From: Malurus cyaneus samueli
Taxonomy: Eukaryota > Chordata > Aves > Passeriformes > Maluridae
Direction of reading: 5' to 3'
Assembly (NCBI GenBank): GCA_009741485.1
Contig: CM019227.1
Coordinates: 12,315,647 to 12,379,646, forward strand
DNA: 64,000 bases
Of this stretch, positions 1 to 12,000 are shown in pieces. The position numbers and the translations under genes are program-made. Every line of letters begins with the position of its first letter. The stretch's first letter is position 1. A model generated the notes under the pieces. The model was not told the origin of the DNA and ran no database searches. It worked only from the letters and a program-made list of their open reading frames with translations.

Positions 1-1384
1 GTTTGAAATATTTTTAAAATCTTCCCCAAATCCACTTTTTCTGAAGGCTTATCATATAGGTGAAAGTATTAATTTATCTCACCTTCACAATATAGCAAAA
101 CAAACCAAGAGTATAACTTGGAATTCAACATACATGCCAAATCACAGACACTTGTGCAATTACAATGCTTCAGTTAAAATTAGTCTATTTCATCTTTGAA
201 GATTTTCTTGTACGAATTCACAAGTTGCACAGTATCAGTATCTCTCCTTGTTTTCATCACCTTGGAAACACCATTACATGCAGGAAAACAAATACCAGAA
301 AAATAAATATGGATTTATTATTTGTAATGCAACAAATTTTTAATCCCAAATCTTCTATTTGATATTCTAAAGATTTTTACAATAGCTGAGACATTTTGTA
401 TCCCAGTAAATCACTTCTGTAGCTGAGTAATAACTGTGACCTCAATTTTGAAGATTATGAGCATAGATAAATAAACAAGTGAGATCTGATGAGCACCTAC
501 CATTTCCCTCAACAACAAAACCACAGGACTTTGAAACAAAATGATGGACTGAATTCAAGAGAAATGTACTTTCAGTGTTAGATAGTGCTTATTTTTAAAA
601 CGCCTGAAATGGAAATATAGCAGAAAACAACAGGTACTACTGTTCTAAGAAAGAGCTCTATCAGCAGCTATTGAAATCATTAACAATTAACACTATAATT
701 CACAGAAAAAATTGTAACCGCTACTGTCTTACTATGTAAGATGTTTTCTAAAATAGACTGATAGCTGTATTAGAAGTAGTTTGGTCTAGTTTTTAGTAAA
801 CAATGCTGAACAAGTCTCCAAGAATACACATCAGGCACAGGCTTAGTCGTTAAAAGCCTTTATCTTTGGGGTATTTTGGAGTCCACTACCATAGTCACTG
901 AATAATGAGTCAATAGAGAAGATACAAAATGCTCTGCATCTGATATAATAAATATAATAACAAAGAAGAAAATATAAAGGAAAAAAAAAATACTTTATCT
1001 TAGAAGAAGAAAACTCAATTTTTTATTATCCACTCTTTGTCCAAAGCAGCCAGTGTGTGTTGACCTACAGGGCATGCAACAAATTTTATTTAGTTTTATT
1101 TGGAATTTGTAAATATATTTTCTGACATTTGGAAAGAGATGGAATTTGATGGGACTTGCAGCTGGAAAACTGTGAGTCATCTTTCAACCATAACATAGAT
1201 AGTATATACCACAACAGATTTAAAGGCTAAATCAGTATGTCTTGGCTATCATAACTCACTAAGCGTTGCTAGGAAGAAAGTTCTTATTCTCATTTCTCCT
1301 TTAACTACAACTTTTGCTGTTCCTTGTGCAACACTGGCCATTCCCAGCAGCGAGCCGGTTCAGAGCAGGGGATCAGCACAATCC
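1..1384. other. AT-rich non-coding sequence left of the first minisatellite
   Basis: No reading frame here is longer than chance in AT-rich DNA, and I recognise no exon, RNA gene or repeat family. GC content rises only in the last ~60 bases, next to the minisatellite (around 1340-1384). Confidence 0.6.
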
Positions 1385-2702
1385 ATGTCGGGTGGGGTGA
1401 GATCTGTCAGTGTGCTCCTCTGCCCAGGCACACACAGGGCACTGCAGCTCGGTGAGATTTGTCAGTGTGCTCCTCTGCCCAGGCACACTCAGGGCATGCA
1501 GCTGGGTGAGATTTGTCAGTGTGCTCCTCTGCCCAGGCACACTCAGGGCACTGCAGATGGGGTAGATTTGTCAGTGTGCTCTGCCCGGCACACTCAGGGC
1601 ACTGCAGATGGGGTGATTGTCGTGTGCTCCTCTGCCCAGGCACACAGGGCACTGCAGATCGGGTGAGATTTGTCAGTGTGCTCTCTGCCCAGGCACACAG
1701 GGCACTGCAGTCGGGTGAGATTTGTCAGTGTGCTTCTTGCAGGACACTGGGACATGCAGCTGGGGTGAGATTTGTCAGTGTGCTCCTCTGCCAGGCACAC
1801 TAGGGCACTGCAGATGGGGTGAAGTTTGTCAGTGTGCTCCTCTGCCCAGGCACATCAGGGCACTGAGATGGGGTGAGATTTGTCAGTGTGCTCCTCTGCC
1901 CAGGCACACTGAGGGCACTGCAGATGGGTGAGATTTGTCAGTGTGCTCCTCTGCCCAGGCACACCAGGGCACTGCAGATGGGGTGAGATTTGTCAGTGTG
2001 CTCCTCTGCCCAGGCACACCAGGGCACTGCAGATGGGGTGAGATTTGTCAGTGTGCTCCTCTGCCCAGGCACACTCAGGGCACTGCAGATGGGGTGAGAT
2101 TTGTCAGTGTGCTCCTCTGCCCAGGCACACTGAGGACATTGCAGCTCGGGTGAGATTTGTCAGTGTGCTCCTCTGCCCAGGCACACCAGGGCACTGCAGA
2201 TGGGGTGAGATTTGTCAGTGTGCTCCTCTGCCCAGGCACACTCAGGGCACTGCAGATGGGGTGAGATTTGTCAGTGTGCTCCTCTGCCCAGGCACACTAG
2301 GGCACTGCAGATGGGTGAGATTTGTCAGTGTGCTCCTCTGCCCAGGCACACACAGGGCACTGCAGATGGGGTGAGATTTGTCAGTGTGCTCCTCTGCCCA
2401 GGCACACTCAGGGCACTGCAGCTGGGGTGAGATTTGTCAGTGTGCTCCTCTGCCCAGGCACACTCAGGGCACTGCAGCTCGGGTGAGATTTGTCAGTGTG
2501 CTCCTCTGCCCAGGCACACTGAGGACACTGCAGCTGGGGTGAGGTTTGTCAGTGTGCTCCTCTGCCCAGGCACACACAGGGCACTGCAGATGGGGTGAGA
2601 TTTGTCAGTGTGCTCCTCTGCCCAGGCACACCAGGGCACTGCAGATGGGGTGAGATTTGTCAGTGTGCTCCTCTGCCCAGGCACACTGAGGACACTGCAG
2701 CA
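1385..2702. repeat. 56-bp minisatellite array, copy 1 (about 24 units)
   Basis: A GC-rich tandem repeat with a 56-bp period. About 24 units can be counted by the recurring core GTCAGTGTGCTCCTCTGCCC. Units vary at a few fixed places: CACTCAGG, CACACCAGG, CACACACAGG or CACTGAGG in the middle, and GATGGGG, GCTCGGG or GCTGGGG near the end. Units between about 1560 and 1870 are degenerate, with small deletions. The period is not a multiple of three, so all frames are open for stretches and produce repetitive spurious proteins; I do not call any of them coding. On the minus strand each unit carries GGGCAGAGG, which resembles the GGGCAGGA-type core of classical hypervariable minisatellites (inference). 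The array ends at the shared boundary AGTGGAGCCAGCCC. Confidence 0.93.
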
Positions 2703-5700
2703 GTGGAGCCAGCCCAGGGAAAGGGGCAGGAGCAGAGCAGCAGGCACTCCCTCAGCTTAGCCCCAACATCACACACATTCACAGCACAATTCTACAGGAG
2801 CTGCCTGAGAGCAAAAGGAAAGGAGTATGAAAGCACCAGAGAGCAGACAGAAGCATTCTGTGTCTTTGGGAAGAAAAGCAGCTCTTTCAAACGCCTACCA
2901 GTGACTTTAGTATTGAAATGTTTTTCTTACAAAATCCAGCATGTAATTCTTAAGATCATGGCAGAGATGAAGCAGTACAAAACAACATCAATGACTAATG
3001 GGAATGTTTAATGAAAGCACCATTTCCATTAACTGAGAGCCAATTTGTGCTCTTTGTTGCTTAGTTTTCACTGGTAAGTGTCTCTAAAATAAGGCACATT
3101 CTAAATTCACTTTGTATTCACTTTGAATACAAAGACTCCAGACCAGGAAATTGTCCATATAGCCTCTCTCACTCAAGCTCTAAAATGAGTTTCATTGTGC
3201 ACAAGCTTCACATTGGCTCTTAGAACAGGACCAGACTTAACTCCTAGCTAATAGTTTCACTGCTATCATAAAAGGCAGGACCGAATCTCTCCCTTTTGAG
3301 CTTCCAGTTTTTGGCAAAGCTAACAGGAAAAACCATAGGAAAAAACATGTAATAGTTGAATCACTAGGGGAAAATAAACTGCCATAAATAATTTTACAAT
3401 ATGAAAGCTAATTTAAATTTGGCCATATTTCTGGCAGAGCAGTGTTCTGTTTACAGAACTCCAAGTGCTCTACACTCTATGTGACTGCTCATTTAAATTT
3501 ATCTCAAAGAGGAAGGTAAATGCAATTCAACTTACTTTCATGCTGTGTTAGTTAGCTTTCATTCACTCAAGAAGCAAGGATAACAGCATCTACCTTCCCT
3601 GGCACTCTATGAATTGCAAATAATTTATCTTTTGCATCAGTGGCACAAACCAACAGCAACTAAAACAGGGCCTTACAAGCAGGCAGCAAGACCTGTATCT
3701 TCTGTAAAACACATCATGTAGGCCAGGGGACAGGGGAAAGGACAAGAGGGGAAAAAATTTGTCCAATTACACATAGTGAAACAGGTGACAAAACAATTGA
3801 AACATTCTAATTCTCACTGAACTGATTGAAACTCCTTCAGTTATTTCAGGGTGATACAACTTTGCTATGCTTATTTGAAGAATGAGGGAGCTAAATGGCC
3901 TTGCCTTTGGAAATAATTTGGCACATATAGCATGTGATTTCTAATATCCCCCATCCACAAAACAAGGTGTAGGTCCTCCCAAACACGGATATAATCAGGG
4001 AGTGGTGCTACAGCAGAGTAATTGATGCTGCACTGTCACCTCTCAGTGGCTGCAGTGGATGCTCAGCATTGCCCCACAGCTACAAACTCCATCTCCCACA
4101 CTGTAAATGCCAACAGCTGGTGCATTCCTCATCCTGTTTCAGCTCTAGTTCAACAGACAATGGGATATTTCTGCGTGTCATGGGATCAGACAGAACCTTC
4201 TGGCAATTGAAAGAAAAATTCATACAACACTTCAAAATCTTCAGATGATCAAAATGTCTAAAACCATTTTACAAAAGAAATATTTAGAGAGTAGGAATGA
4301 AAGAAACCTGAAAAGAGTCTGGCATTGTGATTTCACATCGCAGGGCATGGGATGTACCTTCACTTTTGAACATCCACAGGAAAAGAACTCTTGAGACCAA
4401 GTGGCAGAAGATTAAAAAGTCATCTTGAAAGAAGACTTTTGACACTATCTCAAAATAAAGAAATAAAAGGCAGTTTCTTAACATGCTCTCTGGTTTAATA
4501 TTTCACTTCTGCAATGTTCTGCTTCACTGCTATTGAGTGACAGAAAAGGAAATAACAAAAAGTCTTTTCAATCTCCATATCTTGATTATTTTTCTATATA
4601 TTGTAAGAAAAAATGATAGCATTGATCATTAAAAATGTTAAATTAGTCCTGCATTACCAGATGTACAGTTGGAAAGTGGGATCATCCTGAAATTACATCA
4701 TGGATAAAGAAAACTTATGAAAAAACAGAGAAAACAATGGGGGAAAAAAATAGCCTCTTCTGCTAAATTGGAGGGTGAGGAGGGGGGAAAGACGGGTATT
4801 GTTCATAGTCAGAAGAAAATCGAATCCACATGAAGACACTGGAAAGATTCTGTTTGGGTTTTGTCTCCTGGCAGCATAATTTCAATGCACACAGATGATA
4901 TAATTTGATGGAGAACTTGTTTGAATATGTTAAGAGAAAAGCACAGGCCAGTAGATCTAAAGTACAACCCCACTGTGGCCATGAGAACCCGGGCTGGAGG
5001 CAGTGGACAGGACTCTGTCAGGCACGGAACTGCCCCGCTGTGCGCTCAGCCCTGCGCTGCACCGACCCACTGCTGCTGCACAACTGCTCAGCCACCCGAG
5101 AGATTCCCTGCATGCTCCGGATCATCACCGACACAAATCAAGACAAATAATTCCTTCTGCTACCACGGAGTAGTAACATGCAGTCTATAACGGCAAATTT
5201 TTAACAGATGTGGGTTTGAAAAAGAAGCTTTTGTGGGAAAAGGAGGTCTTTTAGACAAAAAACTGAGAATGAAAACCGTGGTAAGGATACAAACCAAAAT
5301 CAAAATCTCCAAGTGATTCAGTTCAGTAATGTTTGGAATTTTGATTTGAAAAATAGAACAACATAAAACAAAATATTAAAATGTTTGAAATTTTCAAAAA
5401 ATCTACATGCTTGTTGTCACTTTCTGATCCATCCTCACACTGCAAACACTAATCTCTTTGCAGTCTATATCTGGGGAGTTGATCCAAAAGCCTGAGTCTT
5501 CAGAAGGTGCATCACAGATCAAACAGCATTGCCTTCCTAAGGCAGTCACACACTGAGAACCCAAAGCAGAGAGGAAGTACTTCACACCCAGAGTGCAAAG
5601 CATTCCCCGTGACACCACTGCCTCCTCCACCTTTGGGTTGACTACCTACTGCTGGAAACCAGAGAGGAGTTCCAAGGGGTAGGAACATCCCATGCAGATC

Positions 5701-7256
5701 AGGAGAGCTCTGAATGCATTGCAGATATAGGCTGGACAAGGAGCAGGAGAGGCATTTTCCCTTGATACTGATGATTTTCAATCTTTCTTAAATAAAAGCC
5801 AAACTGCAGAGCAGAGCAAAATACAACACAACCATTCAAGAATGGAAACTAAACTGCTCCCATTTTCCAGCAATAAGTTTCACGAATGAAGTTATCCTGA
5901 CTTAACTTAGATTCCCAAAGTTACAAGAGAAATTGTAAGCAAACAGGCTTACTTTGGGTATCATATTAGAGAAAGGTAAGAAGATACCAACCAGAAGTCA
6001 AATTTCTTTAGCAAGACTTTTTTCTCATTTCTTATCTGAACTCACTGAAGAAGCATAGAGGCTGCTGTGAACTACAGCCAAGCAGATCAGAGGGAGCAAA
6101 GAGCAAAGGGAGGACTTGGAGCTGCAGAACAGATGGAGCGATTAACACCTGGGAATCCAGTCAAAGCGCTGAGAGTAACTAGCAGGGAGCGTGGCTTTCA
6201 AGGACATTGAACAGGAAACTTGGTTTTTTTTACTTTTTTCTGCTTTTTTAAGTTGGCATTTTATTAGTTTCTTTCTGTTGCCTGTTGCCTCCAACTGTTT
6301 CAAATCTTCACCCTACTGCAGCAAATCTGGAAAAGTGCTTATTATCACTACAAGAAAATGAAAATCCTAGGTTTCTGGGCAATGGTTCAAATATATTAAA
6401 TATTTTAATAGTGAGCCCTAAAACTTGAAGTGGCTCCCATGTTGCTGTCAGACAAGACCCTGATATGTCTGACCATCTGTTTTTTTCCAGTCTTACTGTC
6501 ATGCATCTATCAAAAAAACCATGACTTTCAAGGCACTGTCTGCAGCTCCTGCTAATTTCAGTCTAGACTATGAGATTATGTTTTTGGAGATCAGATAAAA
6601 TGGGTCCTAAAATTGAAACTGGGAAAATGAAGATTCACAATACAGTATTTATATACACATTCTGGCAATTTTTTAATTTTCTGAAACTAGAAACACAGTT
6701 ACATAGTAGATTACAATATATCTCAATATTTTCCAGACAAGTAGGAAAACAACATATGTAAAAGTTTCCCAAATACAATTCAGTCTGGAATGCTAATCAA
6801 AAGTTTAATCGACTTTAAAAACATGGAGAACTTCTGCAGAAGTGATTTCATAACACAATTGTGTTGTGCCTTTTTCAGCAGACTATGTGGACAAATTTTG
6901 AAGTCATGCAAGAATCCATAAAACAGATGCTGCACTGAGAGAGAATGCCTGGATTCTATTTCTGGGCTGGCAAGACCTCAGATAAATATCCTTAATCTCT
7001 TATCTGCTCCTATTCTTGCTCCTACAGTTAGCCACAGTTTCTGCAATGACAAGAGCTCAATGGCCAGAGTCCATATTTTCTAGTTGAATTAATTGCACAG
7101 TAACCAGGTATCAAGTGCTGATGCAAGGCAAAATCTGTAGCTGCTGGCTCAAAAGCAATCTGAGGGTGAGAATATTTTAACTTATCTGTTGCGACTTGTG
7201 AGATATTGTGTGCACATACACAATATGCAACGAATTAATCTTTATCTTATGCATTA
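2703..7256. repeat. Duplicated flank, copy 1 (matches 9093-13846)
   Basis: This non-coding segment repeats, in the same orientation, the sequence found at 9093-13846. From 2703 to about 4640 the copies are almost identical, with scattered single-base differences such as C/T at 4174 versus 10573. From about 4640 to the gap, copy 1 lacks many single bases and short runs that copy 2 has, and by 7000-7250 it is clearly degraded. Copy 1 is about 200 bases shorter overall. No gene is recognisable in either copy. The best explanation is an assembly duplicate whose quality falls toward a contig end; a true segmental duplication is less likely. Confidence 0.9.
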
Positions 7257-7281
7257 NNNNNNNNNNNNNNNNNNNNNNNNN
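7257..7281. other. Assembly gap (25 N)
   Basis: A run of exactly 25 N separates the degraded end of the first duplicated flank from the start of the second minisatellite block. A round gap size like this is usually a placeholder and not a measured length. Confidence 0.99.
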
Positions 7282-7315
7282 GTAGCTCCAGCACCAACTC
7301 ACGGCTACCATATCC

Positions 7316-9092
7316 ATGTCGGGTGGGGTGAGATTGTCAGTGTGCTCCTCTGCCCAGGCACACTCAGGGCACTGCAGCTGGGGTGAGATTTGTCAGTGTG
7401 CTCCTCTGCCCAGGCACACTCAGGGCACTGCAGCTCGGGGTGAGATTTGTCAGTGTGCTCCTCTGCCCAGGCACACTCAGGGCACTGCAGATGGGGTGAG
7501 ATTTGTCAGTGTGCTCCTCTGCCCAGGCACACTCAGGGCACTGCAGATGGGGTGAGATTTGTCAGTGTGCTCCTCTGCCCAGGCACACTCAGGGCACTGC
7601 AGATGGGGTGAGATTTGTCAGTGTGCTCCTCTGCCCAGGCACACTCAGGGCACTGCAGCTCGGTGAGATTTGTCAGTGTGCTCCTCTGCCCAGGCACACA
7701 CAGGGCACTGCAGATGGGGTGAGATTTGTCAGTGTGCTCCTCTGCCCAGGCACACCAGGGCACTGCAGATGGGGTGAGATTTGTCAGTGTGCTCCTCTGC
7801 CCAGGCACACCAGGGCACTGCAGATGGGGTGAGATTTGTCAGTGTGCTCCTCTGCCCAGGCACACCAGGGCACTGCAGATGGGGTGAGATTTGTCAGTGT
7901 GCTCCTCTGCCCAGGCACACTCAGGGCACTGCAGCTCAGGTGAGATTTGTCAGTGTGCTCCTCTGCCCAGGCACACTCAGGGCACTGCAGCTCGGGTGAG
8001 ATTTGTCAGTGTGCTCCTCTGCCCAGGCACACTCAGGGCACTGCAGATGGGGTGAGATTTGTCAGTGTGCTCCTCTGCCCAGGCACACACAGGGCACTGC
8101 AGCTCGGGTGAGATTTGTCAGTGTGCTCCTCTGCCCAGGCACACTAGGGCACTGCAGATGAGGTGAGATTTGTCAGTGTGCTCCTCTGCCCAGGCACACT
8201 CAGGGCACTGCAGTAGGTGAGATTTGTCAGTGTGCTCCTCTGCCCAGGCACACTCAGGCACTGCAGTGGGGTGAGTTTGTCAGTGTGCTCCTCTGCCCAG
8301 GCACACCAGGGCACTGCAGATGGGGTGAGGTTTGTCAGTGTGCTCCTCTGCCCAGGCACACTCAGGACACTGCAGCTGGGGTGAGGTTTGTCAGTGTGCT
8401 CCTCTGCCCAGGCACACTCAGGGCACTGCAGCTGGGGTGAGATTTGTCAGTGTGCTCCTCTGCCCAGGCACACTCAGGGCACTGCAGATGGGGTGAGATT
8501 TGTCAGTGTGCTCCTCTGCCCAGGCACACTCAGGGCACTGCAGATGGGGTGAGATTTGTCAGTGTGCTCCTCTGCCCAGGCACACTCAGGCACTGCAGTG
8601 GGGTGAGATTTGTCAGTGTGCTCCTCTGCCCAGGCACACTCAGGGCACTGCAGATGGGGTGAGGTTTGTCAGTGTGCTCCTCTGCCCAGGCACACTCAGG
8701 CACTGCAGCTGGGGTGATTTGTCAGTGTGCTCCTCTGCCCAGGCACACTCAGGCACTGCAGCTGGGGTGAGGTTTGTCAGTGTGCTCCTCTGCCCAGGCA
8801 CACTGAGGACACTGCAGCTGGGGTGAGGTTTGTCAGTGTGCTCCTCTGCCCAGGCACACACAGGGCACTGAGTGGGGTGAGATTTGTCAGTGTGCTCCTC
8901 TGCCCAGGCACACCAGGGCACTGCAGTGGGGTGAGGTTTGTCAGTGTGCTCCTCTGCCCAGGCACACTCAGGGCACTTAGCTGGGGTGAGTTTGTCAGTG
9001 TGCTCCTCTGCCCAGGCACACTCAGGACACTGCAGCTGGGGTGAGGTTTGTCAGTGTGCTCCTCTGCCCAGGCACACTGAGGACACTGCATC
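7316..9092. repeat. 56-bp minisatellite array, copy 2 (about 32 units)
   Basis: The same 56-bp repeat as at 1385-2702, with about 32 units. Both arrays open with the same boundary, ATCCATGTCGGGTGGGG, although the ~30 bases before it differ. Both close into the same AGTGGAGCCAGCCC flank. The first ~15 units are very regular; units from about 8140 to 9000 carry small deletions. Near the right end the order of variant units matches array 1 except for two extra units before the final one. This suggests length variants of one VNTR locus. Confidence 0.93.
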
Positions 9093-12000
9093 AGTGGAGC
9101 CAGCCCAGGGAAAGGGGCAGGAGCAGAGCAGCAGGCACTCCCTCAGCTTAGCCCCAACATCACACACATTCACAGCACAATTCTACAGGAGCTGCCTGAG
9201 AGCAAAAAGGAAAGGAGTATGAAAGCACCAGAGAGCAGATCAGAAGCATTCTGTGTCTTTGGGAAGAAAACAGGCAGCTCTTTCAAACGCCTACCAGTGA
9301 CTTTAGTATTGAAATGTTTTTCTTACAAAATCCAGCATGTAATTCTTAAGATCATGGCAGAGATAGAAGCAGTAACAAACCAACATCAATGACTAATGGG
9401 AATGTTTAATGAAAGCACCATTTCCATTAACTGAGAGCCAATTTGTGCTCTTTGTTGCTTAGTTTTCACTGGTAAGTGTCTCTAAAATAAGGCACATTCT
9501 AAATTCACTTTGTATTCACTTTGAATACAAAGACTCCAGACCAGGAAATTGTCCATATAGCCTGTCTCACTCAAGCTCTAAAATGAGTTTTCATTGTGCA
9601 CAAGCTTCACATTGGCTCTTAGAACAGGACCAGACTTAACTCCTAGCTAATAGTTTCACTGCTATCATAAAAGGCAGGACCGAATCTCTCCCTTTTGAGC
9701 TTCCAGTTTTTGGCAAAGCTAACAGGAAAAACCATAGGAAAAAACATGTAATAGTTGAATCACTAGGGGAAAATAAACTGCCATAAATAATTTTACAATA
9801 TGAAAGCTAATTTAAATTTGGCCATATTTCTGGCAGAGCAGTGTTCTGTTTACAGAACTCCAAGTGCTCTACACTCTATGTGACTGCTCATTTAAATTTA
9901 TCTCAAAGAGGAAGGTAAATGCAATTCAACTTACTTTCATGCTGTGTTAGTTAGCTTTCATTCACTCAAGAAGCAAGGATAACAGCATCTACCTTCCCTG
10001 GCACTCTATGAATTGCAAATAATTTATCTTTTGCATCAGTGGCACAAACCAACAGCAACTAAAACAGGGCCTTACAAGCAGGCAGCAAGACCTGTATCTT
10101 CTGTAAAACACATCATGTAGGCCAGGGGACAGGGGAAAGGACAAGAGGGGAAAAAATTTGTCCAATTACACATAGTGAAACAGGTGACAAAACAATTGAA
10201 ACATTCTAATTCTCACTGAACTGATTGAAACTCCTTCAGTTATTTCAGGGTGATACAACTTTGCTATGCTTATTTGAAGAATGAGGGAGCTAAATGGCCT
10301 TGCCTTTGGAAATAATTTGGCACATATAGCATGTGATTTCTAATATCCCCCATCCACAAAACAAGGTGTAGGTCCTCCCAAACACGGATATAATCAGGGA
10401 GTGGTGCTACAGCAGAGTAATTGATGCTGCACTGTCACCTCTCAGTGGCTGCAGTGGATGCTCAGCATTGCCCCACAGCTACAAACTCCATCTCCCACAC
10501 TGTAAATGCCAACAGCTGGTGCATTCCTCATCCTGTTTCAGCTCTAGTTCAACAGACAATGGGATATTTCTGTGTGTCATGGGATCAGACAGAACCTTCT
10601 GGCAATTGAAAGAAAAATTCATACAACACTTCAAAATCTTCAGATGATCAAAATGTCTAAAACCATTTTACAAAAGAAATATTTAGAGAGTAGGAATGAA
10701 AGAAACCTGAAAAGAGTCTGGCATTGTGATTTCACATTGCAGGGCATGGGATGTACCTTCACTTTTGAACATCCACAGGAAAAGAACTCTTGAGACCAAG
10801 TGGCAGAAGATTAAAAAGTCATCTTGAAAGAAGACTTTTGACACTATCTCAAAATAAAGAAATAAAAGGCAGTTTCTTAACATGCTCTCTGGTTTAATAT
10901 TTCACTTCTGCAATGTTCTGCTTCACTGCTATTGAGTGACAGAAAAGGAAATAACAAAAAGTCTTTTCAATCTCCATATCTTGATTATTTTTCTATATAT
11001 TGTAAGAAAAAATGATAGCATTGATCATTAAAAATGTTACAATTAAGTCCTGCAGTTACCAGATGTACAGTTGGAAAGTGGGATCAATCCTGAAAATTAC
11101 ATCATGGATAAAGAAAAACTCATGAAAAAACAGAGAAAACCACTGGGGAAAAAAAAATAGCCTCTTCTGCTAAATTGGAGGGTGAGGAGTGGGGGAAAGA
11201 CGGGTATTGTTCATAGTCAGAAGAAAATCGAATCCACATGAAAGACACCTGGAAAGATTCTGTTTGGGTTTTGTCTCCTGGCAGCATAATTTCAAATGCA
11301 CACAGAGATATGAATAATTTGATGGAGAACTTGTTTGAATATGATTAAGAGAAAAGCACAAGGCCAGTAGATCTAAAGTACAACCCCACTGTGGCCATGA
11401 GAACCCCCCGGGCTGGAGGCAGTGAGCAGGAAGCTCTGTCAGGAGCACGGGAACTGCCCCGCTGTGCGCTCAGCCCTGCGCTGCACCGACCCCACTGCTG
11501 CTGCTCCACAACTGCTCAGCCACCCGAGAGATTCCCTGCATGCTCCAGGACATCATCACCAACACAAATCAAGACAAATAAATTCCCTTCTGCTACCACG
11601 GAGTAATTACATGCAGTCTATAACGGCAAATTTTTAACAGATGTGGGTTTGAAAAAGAAGCTTTTGTGGGAAAAGGAGGTCTTTTAGACAAAACAACTGA
11701 GAAATGAAAACCGTGGTAAGGATACAAACCAAAATCAAAATCCTCAAGTGATTCAGTTCAGTAAATGTTTGGAATTTTGATTTGAAAAATAGAACAACAT
11801 AAAACAAAATCATTAAAATGTTTGAAATTTTCAAAAAATCTACATTGTCTTGTTGTCACTTTACTATGCCATCCTCCCTCACACTGCAAACACTAATGCT
11901 CTTTGCAGTCTATATCTGGGGAGTTGATCCAAAAGCCTGAGTCTTCAGAAGGTGCATCACAGATCAAACAGCATTGCCTGTCCTAAGGCAGTCACACACT

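Noticed and set aside
1385..2430. Open frames in the minisatellite with repeats like CQCAPLPRHT and VSVLLCPGT
   Set aside because: They are frame-shifted translations of a 56-bp tandem repeat. Open frames occur on both strands and in several frames, with no conserved start or splice context.
4022..4210. A 62-codon open frame that recurs at 10421-10609
   Set aside because: Its repetition is fully explained by the duplicated flank; it does not resemble any protein.
1385..9092. CRISPR-like array
   Set aside because: The repeat units are contiguous, with no unique spacers, and the context is a vertebrate genome; it is a minisatellite.
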